DNA of 10,724 nt. Origin: Moraxellaceae bacterium. Its GTDB lineage: Bacteria > Pseudomonadota > Gammaproteobacteria > Pseudomonadales > Ketobacteraceae. The notes below the pieces were generated by a model, which saw only the letters and a program-made list of their open reading frames with translations, made no database searches and was not told where the DNA came from. The first letter of the stretch is position 1, and every line of letters starts with the position of its first letter. The translations under genes were made by a program, and so were the position numbers. The stretch spans positions 24,228-34,951 of the forward strand of contig NVVG01000018.1 in NCBI GenBank assembly GCA_002402125.1. Reading direction: 5' to 3'. Below are positions 1 through 6,411 of the stretch, piece after piece.

Positions 1-608
1 ATATTTCCTTTTGCCCCAATTAGCATCAGTTCGGTGCAGGTCGCATCGTCGCCTGAATATAATACGATATCATCACCACACAAAGACAATATTTGTTTAC
101 CACGCTCTATATCACCGGTTGCTTCTTTAATGGCAACGATATTTGGATGAGCAGCAAGACGCGCAACGGTCTCTGGCAGCATATCAACCATGGTTCTACC
201 AGGTACGTTATAGAGCATTTGAGGAATGGCTACCGCATCGGCAATGGCCATATGATGTAGGTAGAGACCTTCTTGGGTGGGCTTATTGTAATAAGGCGAT
301 ACCAATAAGCAGGCATCAACCCCAACCTCCTTTGCTCTTTCAGTCAGCTCCGTCGCTTCTCGAGTACAGTTAGCGCCAGTACCAGCAATGACAGGTATAC
401 GCCCTTTGATTTGCTCAACAGTAAATTTAATGACTTGGCAGTGCTCATCCACATTCAGTGTCGCAGACTCTCCCGTCGTACCCACAGATACGATTCCAGC
501 GGTACCCTGCTCAACATGCATGTCTAACAAGTTGGCCAAACAATCCCAATCGATACGGCCATCGGCCGACATTGGGGTAACAAGTGCAACAATGCTTCCA
601 GTGATCAT
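1..608 (-). CDS. dapA: 4-hydroxy-tetrahydrodipicolinate synthase, N-terminal part (cut by window edge)
   Basis: DapA condenses pyruvate with aspartate semialdehyde in the cytoplasm, the first committed step toward diaminopimelate and lysine. The reading frame opens with ATG at 608-606 and stays open to base 1, giving 202 of the roughly 292 residues usual for the family. The visible part aligns with E. coli numbering without gaps: the GTTGES motif supplies Thr44 and Thr45, LYNVPGRT supplies Tyr133 and Arg138, and AIKEATG supplies the Schiff-base Lys161. This is a TIM-barrel lyase of the DapA/NanA superfamily; the exact match of catalytic positions argues for true DapA. A purine-rich GGAG lies 11 bases before the start, a slightly long spacing. 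It is divergent from gcvR; I recall the same arrangement in Pseudomonas. The C-terminus and downstream gene are outside the window. Confidence 0.96.
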   Translation of the reverse strand, partial: MITGSIVALVTPMSADGRIDWDCLANLLDMHVEQGTAGIVSVGTTGESATLNVDEHCQVIKFTVEQIKGRIPVIAGTGANCTREATELTERAKEVGVDACLLVSPYYNKPTQEGLYLHHMAIADAVAIPQMLYNVPGRTMVDMLPETVARLAAHPNIVAIKEATGDIERGKQILSLCGDDIVLYSGDDATCTELMLIGAKGN

Positions 609-643
609 TTACCCAGTTTCTCCAACCCAAAAATCAAACGCGT

Positions 644-672
644 ATGATAATTTCCAGCGCCCCGAATAACAA
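644..672 (-). promoter_or_regulatory. Predicted sigma-70 promoter of dapA
   Basis: On the minus strand TTGTTA (672-667) and TATCAT (649-644) are separated by exactly 17 bases. This predicts a start near 637 and a short leader of about 30 nt before the dapA ATG. The -10 matches five of six consensus bases and the -35 matches four. Prediction from sequence only. Confidence 0.5.
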
Positions 673-694
673 GAACGAAACGCTTTCCGATAGG

Positions 695-729
695 TATTTT
701 CACGTAAAACATCGTTTATCCGTGAAATA
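695..729. repeat. Imperfect inverted repeat in the dapA/gcvR divergent intergenic region
   Basis: The arms TATTTTCACG (695-704) and CGTGAAATA (721-729) are inverted copies differing by one extra T, around a 16-base AT-rich centre. No T-run follows on either strand, so it does not look like a terminator. It lies upstream of the predicted dapA -35 and about 90 bases upstream of the gcvR -10, where an operator for either gene could sit. The rest of 609-856 holds only the two promoter candidates. Confidence 0.4.
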
Positions 730-816
730 GGTTATTATTTTACCCATTAAGCGCCTAATTAATTTAATTTACGTCAACAACATTAACATTATCAGCTAGT
801 TGTTCCTGGATACCAG

Positions 817-825
817 TGCTACACT
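817..825 (+). promoter_or_regulatory. Possible extended -10 promoter of gcvR
   Basis: TG (817-818) followed by one base and TACACT (820-825) forms an extended -10 element. The -35 region at 17 bases (TAGTTG) is poor, which extended -10 promoters tolerate. The predicted transcript would begin about 25 bases before the gcvR start codon. The -10 matches only four of six consensus bases. Confidence 0.35.
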
Positions 826-856
826 AATTTTCATAAAAGCGTAACTTGGGAATAAA

Positions 857-1384
857 ATGGACGAACATTTAGTGATATCCGCCTTGGGCACCGATAAACC
901 AGGCATAATAAATGAACTATCAAAACTCGCCCTTGGACAACAGTGCAACATTCTAGATACCCGTATGACCGTGCTGGGTGATGCTTTTGCTCTGATTATG
1001 ATGGTATCAGGGGGGAATTCGGCCATTGCTTCGCTTAAACAAGTCCTCACCACGGCAGCTAACGGCCTCGAATTAACCATTTCTATCCAAAGTACCCAGC
1101 CTAAACAGCGCCAGGATACGGCCCTACCTTACCACGTAGAAGTCATTGCTATAGATAACCCTGGGATCGTCCACGAAATAACGGGTTTTTTCAGTAACAA
1201 GAACATCAACATTGAAGAAATGAACACTGGCACTTATTGCGCCGCACATACTGGCACCCTGATGTTCTCTCTGACGATAGAAATTAAAATCCCAGGCAAC
1301 ATCGATATAAGTAGTCTAAAAGATGAATTTGTCGCCTTTTGTGACGACAGGAATCTCGACGCAACGATTGAACCCTGCAAATAA
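857..1384 (+). CDS. gcvR: Glycine cleavage system transcriptional repressor-like ACT protein
   Basis: The 175-residue protein is built of two ACT domains. The first (about residues 4-75) opens with LVISALGTDKPGI and the second (about 92-170) with VEVIAIDNPGIVHEIT. The duplicated DxPGI turn is the hallmark of ACT ligand-binding loops. E. coli GcvR is about 190 residues with the same two-ACT plan; there it senses glycine and restrains the activator GcvA rather than binding DNA itself. No DNA-binding domain is visible here, consistent with action through a partner. The start ATG at 857 has GGGA (848-851) five bases upstream. bcp follows after 44 bases without a terminator, suggesting co-transcription. 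Whether it controls gcv genes in this organism is inferred from family membership; no gcvA or gcv operon is in the window. Confidence 0.85.
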   Translation: MDEHLVISALGTDKPGIINELSKLALGQQCNILDTRMTVLGDAFALIMMVSGGNSAIASLKQVLTTAANGLELTISIQSTQPKQRQDTALPYHVEVIAIDNPGIVHEITGFFSNKNINIEEMNTGTYCAAHTGTLMFSLTIEIKIPGNIDISSLKDEFVAFCDDRNLDATIEPCK

Positions 1385-1428
1385 GTAGGTTCAAAATTGG
1401 AATTAAAAACAAACCGTAGGATGGATCA

Positions 1429-1893
1429 ATGGATACAGTCACGCTAGATCAACCTGTTCCTGATTTCACAGCACAAGCAACCAGCCAAAAAGACATTCGG
1501 CTATCGGCGCTTCGCGGCTGGAAGACAGTCCTTTATTTTTATCCCAAGGACAACACCCCGGGCTGCACCATTGAATCTCAAGATTTTCGTGATTCATACG
1601 AAGATTTCAAGGCGGCAAAAACCTGTATTTTTGGTATTTCAAAAGACTTGCTGAAGTCGCACGAAGCCTTCAAAGAGGAGCAAAATTTACCCTTTGAGCT
1701 TATCTCAGATACTGATGGTAGACTCTGCGAACTCTTCGATGTTATTCGCGATCAATATATGCACGGCCATCAAGTGACCAGCATGGAGCGTAGCACTTTT
1801 CTGATCGATGAAAATGGTGTACTCATTCAGGAATGGCGCAAGGTAAGGGTTAACGGCCATGTCGATGAAGTCCTGGAAGCTATCCAAAAGTAA
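1429..1893 (+). CDS. bcp: Peroxiredoxin, Bcp/PrxQ family, lacking the usual resolving cysteine
   Basis: This cytoplasmic thiol peroxidase reduces hydroperoxides using thioredoxin-type donors. The 154-residue protein fits the family length. The peroxidatic site is PKDNTPGCT with Cys46, Pro39 and Thr43; Arg121 in the RSTFLID strand completes the active site. E. coli Bcp has its resolving cysteine five residues after the peroxidatic one, but this protein has Gln51 there. Remaining cysteines are Cys66 and Cys100; Cys100 matches a non-resolving cysteine of E. coli Bcp. The enzyme therefore probably works as a one-cysteine type or forms a mixed disulfide with its reductant. As I recall, the Pseudomonas Bcp at the same locus also lacks the resolving cysteine, so this looks like a lineage subtype, not damage. 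AGGA (1418-1421) sits seven bases before the ATG. It probably shares a transcript with gcvR. Confidence 0.93.
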   Translation: MDTVTLDQPVPDFTAQATSQKDIRLSALRGWKTVLYFYPKDNTPGCTIESQDFRDSYEDFKAAKTCIFGISKDLLKSHEAFKEEQNLPFELISDTDGRLCELFDVIRDQYMHGHQVTSMERSTFLIDENGVLIQEWRKVRVNGHVDEVLEAIQK

Positions 1894-1916
1894 CACGGCG
1901 ATAAGATATAAGAGAT

Positions 1917-1938
1917 GGGCTTGCTCTTAGCCAAGCCC
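1917..1938. terminator. Hairpin between convergent bcp and perM, possible bidirectional terminator
   Basis: GGGCTTG (1917-1923) and CAAGCCC (1932-1938) form a perfect seven-pair stem with an eight-base loop. It directly abuts the perM stop codon and lies 23 bases after the bcp stop. Neither side has a continuous T-run; the minus-strand exit is only moderately T-rich. Location between converging genes is the main support for a terminator role. Confidence 0.5.
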
Positions 1939-3015
1939 CTACTCTCCCACCTCCTCTAGAGGCGGGTCAAGCCTAGGCCAAGCACTAATCACGGCTTTAA
2001 CCAATGTCGCCAACGGTATAGCGAAGAACACACCCCAAATCCCCCACAACCCACCAAATAACAATACCGCCGTTATAATGGCAACAGGGTGAAGGTTCAC
2101 CGCTTCAGAAAATAACAAGGGCACCAATATATTACCATCTATGCCCTGGATTATGCCGTATACCACCATTACCCATAGGTACTCAGTACCCCACCCAAAT
2201 TGAAAATAACCCACTAGTGCTACTGGCACGGTAACGACGGCAGCACCGATATATGGAATGACTACCGACAACCCCACTAACAACCCTAATAAGGCGGAAT
2301 AATTCACCCCAAACACCGCCAAACCAATATAAGTTGCTGTGCCAACTACAAGAATTTCAACTGCCTTGCCTCGCACATAATTAGATATCTGTTGATCCAT
2401 TTCTTGCGTCACTCGGTGGATGAAGGGCCTATCTTTCGGCAGCATCCCAGTGAACCAGCCAATCATGATATCTTTATCTTTCAAGAAGAAAAAAACCAGC
2501 AGCGGAACCAACACTATAAACACCAGCACCCCCATCAAATTGGGAATATTTGAGAGCGAAAATGTTAACACTGTTTCCGCCACACCGGTTACTGCAGAGG
2601 TCGTGAGGGCTGTTATCTCTGCAACCCACTCCTTTGACACCAAGTCCGGATATTGTTCAGGTAATTTAACCAGCAGATTATTTGCTTCATTGATCATCAT
2701 CGGCACCTGCTCTTTTAGCAAACCCAGAAATTGCCCCCAGGTCAACGGCACCAAAATGAATAAAAAAACACTCAGCATTCCCAAAAACAGCGTGTAAGAC
2801 ACGGCAATAGCGGGAACTCGAGGCATCCCTTTTCCCATTAATGCATTCACTAGACCTTGGAGTAGATACGCCAAGACAATAGCGGTGAGAACGGGGGCAA
2901 GGGGAACTCCCATGGTTAACACGAGAGCAAAACTTGCCAGTAAAAACAAGAGCAATATTAATGCTTCTTGGTTAGAAAAATACTGCGTATACCACTGCTG
3001 AACCAACTTAAACAT
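1939..3015 (-). CDS. perM: AI-2E transporter (PerM / UPF0118) family inner-membrane protein
   Basis: The 358-residue protein is strongly hydrophobic and has the usual family layout. N-terminal membrane segments lie at about 18-34, 36-56 and 68-92. A more polar stretch of about 60 residues follows, then a segment at about 155-178. A soluble part around 180-215 leads into a C-terminal membrane block from about 219 to 340. The block contains the family signatures VIPYIGA (252-258), GNILVPLL (294-301) and GLWGIWGVFFAIPLA (322-336). Family members export autoinducer-2 or act as proton-coupled antiporters, but for most, including the PerM branch, the substrate is unknown, so the gene name is positional. 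The ATG has AAGG seven bases upstream. It follows tusA by 43 bases on the same strand without a terminator, so the two are probably one transcript. Confidence 0.88.
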   Translation of the reverse strand: MFKLVQQWYTQYFSNQEALILLLFLLASFALVLTMGVPLAPVLTAIVLAYLLQGLVNALMGKGMPRVPAIAVSYTLFLGMLSVFLFILVPLTWGQFLGLLKEQVPMMINEANNLLVKLPEQYPDLVSKEWVAEITALTTSAVTGVAETVLTFSLSNIPNLMGVLVFIVLVPLLVFFFLKDKDIMIGWFTGMLPKDRPFIHRVTQEMDQQISNYVRGKAVEILVVGTATYIGLAVFGVNYSALLGLLVGLSVVIPYIGAAVVTVPVALVGYFQFGWGTEYLWVMVVYGIIQGIDGNILVPLLFSEAVNLHPVAIITAVLLFGGLWGIWGVFFAIPLATLVKAVISAWPRLDPPLEEVGE

Positions 3016-3058
3016 TTATCGACCTTGTCGTTTTCGCACCTAACGAGAGTACGTCACA

Positions 3059-3301
3059 CTAACGTTGTTTTTTTATGATGAATACGAATTCACTATCATT
3101 ACTTTCATGGTGCAAAAGTCCATGCCCCACCTGATCTACAAAGGCCTGGAAATCTCGAACAGAACCACCATCACTAGTGCGTACCCGTAAAACCTGCCCT
3201 ACCTGCATTTTATTCAACTGTTGCTTTAACTTTAGCAAAGGCATTGGACAATTTAGCCCTGTCGCGTCTAGTTCGATATCAACATGCAAATCGTCATTCA
3301 A
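3059..3301 (-). CDS. tusA: TusA/SirA-family sulfur carrier protein (TTG start)
   Basis: This 80-residue cytoplasmic protein has the TusA signature LDATGLNCPMPLLKLK. Cys18 in the CPxP motif is the residue that carries a persulfide in studied family members. TusA delivers sulfur to tRNA thiolation or molybdenum cofactor pathways; the paralogue at this locus in Pseudomonas (beside perM and bepA) has, as I recall, been tied to molybdoenzyme maturation. Which role applies here cannot be decided from sequence. No in-frame ATG precedes the conserved motif. The start must be TTG at 3301-3299, supported by an AAGGAAA Shine-Dalgarno at good spacing. An overlapping ATG just inside (3297-3295) is out of frame. 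It leads the tusA-perM pair and is divergent from bepA. Confidence 0.9.
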   Translation of the reverse strand: MNDDLHVDIELDATGLNCPMPLLKLKQQLNKMQVGQVLRVRTSDGGSVRDFQAFVDQVGHGLLHHESNDSEFVFIIKKQR

Positions 3302-3337
3302 TGGTCTTTCCTTTCTTTTTACAAAGGCTCATTGTGC

Positions 3338-3366
3338 AGAATAGCGCCTTTCCATTTATCCACCAA
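3338..3366 (-). promoter_or_regulatory. Possible sigma-70 promoter of tusA-perM
   Basis: TTGGTG (3366-3361) and TATTCT (3343-3338) on the minus strand are 17 bases apart and would start a leader of about 30 nt. Both hexamers are partial matches (three and four of six), and other weak combinations exist nearby. Confidence 0.33.
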
Positions 3367-3486
3367 CACATATCGATCAAACCCTGAGATAAAACAAAGA
3401 TATTTCATCGAAACGACTAAGCCCCTGTTCATTCAATCAGTTAGGCACCATACTTGAGGGGCATTTCATTATTTATTTGTAATATT

Positions 3487-3514
3487 GGAACTTTCAAGGA
3501 ATACCGGCGTCTGC
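3487..3514 (+). promoter_or_regulatory. Sigma-E (RpoE/AlgU)-type promoter of bepA
   Basis: GGAACTT (3487-3493) is a perfect sigma-E -35 element. After 16 bases, TCTGC (3510-3514) matches four of five bases of the AlgU/RpoE -10 TCTGA. The predicted start near 3519-3521 gives a leader of about 22-24 nt to the ATG at 3543. The gene downstream, bepA, is a known member of the E. coli sigma-E regulon, which makes this assignment coherent. Confidence 0.72.
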
Positions 3515-3542
3515 ATTAGATGCATTGCAATTACAGAGAAAG

Positions 3543-5036
3543 ATGAATCTACTATTTCAGGTCCAAACAATTATTCGCCATGCTGCGAAGCGCCAGAGAA
3601 CTGCAATAGCTCGGTTTTGCTTGCTATCGATATTCATAACGCCTGTTCTATCTTTTGCCAGTTCATCCGGGTTACCTCAACTTGGTGACAGCACATCCGG
3701 CATTATCAGCCCTGAAAAAGAGAAAGCCCTAGGCAAAGCTTGGTTACGCCAATTGCGCGGCCAGGCCCCCACCATTTCGGACCCATTACTCTATTCCTAT
3801 ACAGAACACCTACTCTATTTATTAGCATCCAACAGCGAGCTAATAGAACCTCAAATAAAACTTGTCATCATTAACAGTTCGCAAATAAATGCCTTTGCGG
3901 TTCCCGGCGGGGTAATTGGCATCAACGCAGGGCTATTGCTTCACGCCCAAACTGAAGATGAACTGGCAGCAGTGATGGCGCACGAAATTGCCCACCTCAG
4001 CCAAAGGCATTTCGCTCGCGGGCTAGATTTCAGCCAAAAAAGCAACTGGACCAACCTCGCAGCATTGCTCGCTAGCGTTGCCATATTAGCCACCTCTGGC
4101 GGTGACGCTGGCATAGCGGCACTTGCCGCAACCCAGGCGTCGGCAATCGACAATCAACTTCGATTTAGCCGCCATAATGAGCGAGAAGCAGACCGCATTG
4201 GTGTGCAAACACTGATCCGCGCGGGATTGTCTCCTCACGCCATGCCCGATTTCTTTGAGAAACTTCTTCGGTCCGCTCGCTATTCTGGAGAACAGCCACC
4301 GGCGTTTCTGTTATCCCACCCCGTGACCCAAGAGCGTATTACCGATTCACGCAACAGAGTGCAGCATTTGCCGCAACAAAATTCGAGCCAAAATCTCACG
4401 TTTTATCTCATGAAAATGCGTACTAGTGTTGAATACTCTCGGGATAAAGCCGCCTCCATCAAAGAACTTGAGGCCAATTTAATACAACAAAGCACCAGCA
4501 ATAGCGAAGTTACCCGATACGGGCTTGCAAACACATTGCAAGAATCCGGTTCATTTAATAAAGCGCTGGCACACATCAACATTCTACTCAAAAAACGCCC
4601 AGAGAACCTGGTCTACCTTACCACTAAAGCGGAAATTCTAAATGACGCGGGCCGCTACAAAGAAGCGCAAGCTGCCAGTGAATCGGCGTTAAAAATCACC
4701 CCAAACAACTTCCCGCTTAGTATCGCCCTCGCGGAGTCCCTCATACGTAGCAATCTACCGATAGAGGCGATCAAAATACTGAAGGGGCAATTGGCATCAA
4801 AACCCAACACCCCTTTCCTTTGGTACAAATTATCAGAGGCCTATGGTAAACAAAAAAATATTGCTGGCGTTCATCAAAGCCGGGCCGAGTATCTATTTTT
4901 AGTCGGTAGAACCGACAAATCACTAGAACAATTGCGTTACGCTATTGCCGCCTCAATAGGCAACTTCAACCTACAAAGTAAACTCAAGAAACGTGTCGAA
5001 CAAATCAAAGCATCCCGAAAAGATTTGGAATTATAA
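3543..5036 (+). CDS. bepA: Periplasmic M48 metalloprotease/chaperone with TPR domain (BepA)
   Basis: BepA helps fold and quality-control the LPS-export protein LptD and other BAM substrates in the periplasm. From ATG 3543 the protein has 497 residues (E. coli 487). A basic N-terminus and hydrophobic stretch at about 25-39 end in SFA, a plausible signal-peptidase site. The zinc protease domain has HEIAH (147-151), the third ligand Glu215 in NEREADRIG, and His259 in LLSHP, matching the regulatory histidine described in E. coli BepA. The C-terminal third (about 285-480) consists of TPR helices. A TTG at 3525 in the same frame would extend it by six residues, but it lies only about five bases after the predicted sigma-E start, so 3543 is preferred; AGAGAA just upstream could serve as a close-spaced ribosome site. 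It converges with nadA, only eight bases apart and without a visible terminator. Confidence 0.93.
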   Translation: MNLLFQVQTIIRHAAKRQRTAIARFCLLSIFITPVLSFASSSGLPQLGDSTSGIISPEKEKALGKAWLRQLRGQAPTISDPLLYSYTEHLLYLLASNSELIEPQIKLVIINSSQINAFAVPGGVIGINAGLLLHAQTEDELAAVMAHEIAHLSQRHFARGLDFSQKSNWTNLAALLASVAILATSGGDAGIAALAATQASAIDNQLRFSRHNEREADRIGVQTLIRAGLSPHAMPDFFEKLLRSARYSGEQPPAFLLSHPVTQERITDSRNRVQHLPQQNSSQNLTFYLMKMRTSVEYSRDKAASIKELEANLIQQSTSNSEVTRYGLANTLQESGSFNKALAHINILLKKRPENLVYLTTKAEILNDAGRYKEAQAASESALKITPNNFPLSIALAESLIRSNLPIEAIKILKGQLASKPNTPFLWYKLSEAYGKQKNIAGVHQSRAEYLFLVGRTDKSLEQLRYAIAASIGNFNLQSKLKKRVEQIKASRKDLEL

Positions 5037-5044
5037 CTAGCAAC

Positions 5045-6103
5045 CTAAGCGTTACCTTTTACGTCCATCTGCAAGTTCTTTGCAAAGTCCAACATTCGGG
5101 TTAACGGCCGCATGGCTTTTTCCCTAATGTCATCGTCGACAAATATCTCTGTACTCGACCGTCTAAATACACTCTCGATACCGCCCAACTCATTCATCGC
5201 CATCCAAGGGCAATGGGCACAGGAACGACAAGTCGCACCACTGCCTGCTGTAGGAGCCTCCAAAAATGTTTTATTGGGCGCCAGCTGTTGCAACTTATAA
5301 AATATCCCTCTATCGGTAGCAACAATAAACGTATCGTTATCCATATTCACCGCAGCACTAATAAGTTGCGTCGTTGACCCCACCATATCTGCAACATCGA
5401 CCACCTCTGCCGGCGACTCAGGATGTACTAATACCGCAGCTCCAGGATGCAAGGCCTTAAGATCGAGAATGCCTTTAGCCTTAAATTCTTCATGCACAAT
5501 GCAAGCGCCATCCCACATCAACATTTCCACACCGGTTTCGCGCTGCACGTAACTACCCAAGTGTTTGTCCGGGGCCCAAATAACTTTTTTCCCTTCCGAT
5601 GCCAAGTGATCCACCACATCAAGCGCTATGCTCGACGTCACCACCCAATCCGCACGCGCCTTAACTGCCGCAGACGTATTGGCATATACAACAACCACAT
5701 GGTCTGGATGCTGGTCGCAGAAATCTGAGAACTCGTCTGCGGGACAACCGATATCGAGTGAGCAAGTCGCTTCTAACTCGGGCATAAGCACCCGCTTCTC
5801 TGGACTGAGGATTTTTGCCGTCTCTCCCATGAATTTCACCCCCGCCACTATCAGGGTTTGTGCCGGATGATCACGGCCAAAACGCGCCATCTCTAACGAA
5901 TCAGATACACATCCACCGGTCTCTTCCGCCAGCGCCTGAACCTCAGGCTCCGTATAATAGTGAGCAACCAGCACGGCATCATGCTGCTTAAGCTGAGCCT
6001 TTATAGATTCAATATATTCAGACTTTTCTGCGGGTGACATCTTGTTAGGAAGGTGCTCATTTCGTAAATGTTCTTTTACGATTTCAGCGACAATGGTAGT
6101 CAT
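5045..6103 (-). CDS. nadA: Quinolinate synthase, [4Fe-4S] enzyme
   Basis: NadA condenses iminoaspartate with dihydroxyacetone phosphate to quinolinate in de novo NAD synthesis, in the cytoplasm. The 352-residue length is that of long proteobacterial NadA proteins. The three cluster ligands are Cys114 ([10 protein letters not shown]), Cys201 (GACIVHEEF) and Cys298 ([13 protein letters not shown]), each one residue later than in E. coli. The last motif has the CxxCxxCP form of the E. coli-like group, where its first two cysteines may form a redox-sensitive disulfide. [17 protein letters not shown] at about 48-64 is the conserved substrate-binding stretch. The ATG at 6103 has GAGG ten bases upstream. 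It is alone on its transcript: nadB is not in view, and the upstream gene is tRNA-Lys, isolated by a terminator. The long structured leader is described separately. Confidence 0.96.
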   Translation of the reverse strand: MTTIVAEIVKEHLRNEHLPNKMSPAEKSEYIESIKAQLKQHDAVLVAHYYTEPEVQALAEETGGCVSDSLEMARFGRDHPAQTLIVAGVKFMGETAKILSPEKRVLMPELEATCSLDIGCPADEFSDFCDQHPDHVVVVYANTSAAVKARADWVVTSSIALDVVDHLASEGKKVIWAPDKHLGSYVQRETGVEMLMWDGACIVHEEFKAKGILDLKALHPGAAVLVHPESPAEVVDVADMVGSTTQLISAAVNMDNDTFIVATDRGIFYKLQQLAPNKTFLEAPTAGSGATCRSCAHCPWMAMNELGGIESVFRRSSTEIFVDDDIREKAMRPLTRMLDFAKNLQMDVKGNA

Positions 6104-6239
6104 GGTACGACAGCCTCATCAATATAGGGCAATATTCAAACGATCGAATTGCTAGGCAATTCATTTAAGCATGGCAGCGGCACAGGGCTCCGGTTCATGG
6201 GCCCGGTCAAGCCTCCGGCTTGTGACACTGCCACAACGC
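6104..6239 (-). promoter_or_regulatory. Structured 5' leader of nadA, candidate cis-regulatory RNA
   Basis: From the predicted start near 6239 the leader runs about 136 nt. Bases 6234-6221 pair with 6171-6184: thirteen pairs including two G-U, with one mismatch (6225/6180). Inside lies a three-way junction. One arm is AAGCC/GGCTT (6221-6217 with 6213-6209, sharing base 6221 with the closing helix) with a GGA loop. The other pairs GGGCCC (6204-6199) with GGAGCCC (6191-6185) around a bulged A, with a seven-base loop. Downstream are a perfect 7-bp hairpin GAATTGC/GCAATTC (6162-6146, 3-base loop) and a weaker AATAT/ATATT hairpin (6136-6121) just before the ribosome site. The element is GC-rich in AT-rich surroundings. 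It does not match any riboswitch consensus I know. A REP-like repeat is the main alternative. Confidence 0.5.
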
Positions 6240-6245
6240 TGGAGC

Positions 6246-6274
6246 ATAATAGCATTGCATCAACGTAGAAACAA
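6246..6274 (-). promoter_or_regulatory. Predicted sigma-70 promoter of nadA
   Basis: TTGTTT (6274-6269) and TATTAT (6251-6246) on the minus strand are exactly 17 bases apart; the -10 matches five of six bases. The promoter starts 20 bases beyond the tRNA-Lys terminator, so nadA would need its own start site here. The predicted start at 6239-6240 lies just ahead of the folded leader element. Confidence 0.55.
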
Positions 6275-6287
6275 AAAACAGCCAAAA

Positions 6288-6316
6288 CAAAAAAAGGCTT
6301 CCATAAATGGAAGCCT
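6288..6316 (-). terminator. Intrinsic terminator of tRNA-Lys
   Basis: AGGCTTCCA and TGGAAGCCT form a perfect nine-pair stem (6316-6295) with a four-base loop. On the minus strand it runs straight into a run of seven T residues. It lies eight bases after the CCA end of the tRNA gene. This is a textbook rho-independent terminator and separates tRNA-Lys from nadA. Confidence 0.93.
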
Positions 6317-6324
6317 CTAAATGA

Positions 6325-6400
6325 TGGTGGGTCGTGTGCGACTCGAACGCACGACCAATTGGTTAAAAGCCAACTGCTCTACCAACTGAGCTAACGACCC
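6325..6400 (-). tRNA. tRNA-Lys, anticodon UUU
   Basis: The 76-base gene folds into a complete cloverleaf. The acceptor stem GGGTCGT pairs with ACGACCC (6400-6394 with 6335-6329), discriminator A is at 6328, and CCA is encoded at 6327-6325. The anticodon stem GTTGG/CCAAT closes the loop CTTTTAA with anticodon TTT at 6367-6365. The T arm contains the standard TTCGAGT loop. It reads lysine codons AAA and AAG. It follows queC by about 110 bases but has its own promoter and terminator. The same tRNA at the end of the tol-pal-queE-queC block is, as I recall, an island integration site in Pseudomonas; here no integrase or repeated 3' end is visible next to it. Confidence 0.98.
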
Positions 6401-6411
6401 GATGGGGCGGT

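Noticed and set aside
143..669. Plus-strand open frames of 76 and 93 residues
   Set aside because: They lie antisense to dapA or run from it into its upstream region, have no family motifs or good ribosome sites, and the minus-strand dapA frame explains the DNA with exact catalytic residues.
796..1080. Minus-strand 94-residue frame over gcvR
   Set aside because: Shadow of gcvR. The plus-strand frame shows two recognisable ACT domains.
3421..3462. GCCCCT / AGGGGC inverted pair upstream of bepA
   Set aside because: Six pairs around a 30-base loop is weak and likely by chance. It is not a terminator for any gene, because it lies between divergent genes.
3520..3546. Eight-codon upstream frame (ATG 3520, TGA 3544-3546) overlapping the bepA start
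   Set aside because: The ATGA overlap looks like coupling, but there is no ribosome site at suitable spacing and the predicted sigma-E transcript starts at about the same base.
5112..5870. Plus-strand frames of 62-93 residues inside nadA
   Set aside because: Antisense shadows of a fully conserved nadA with all iron-sulfur ligands.
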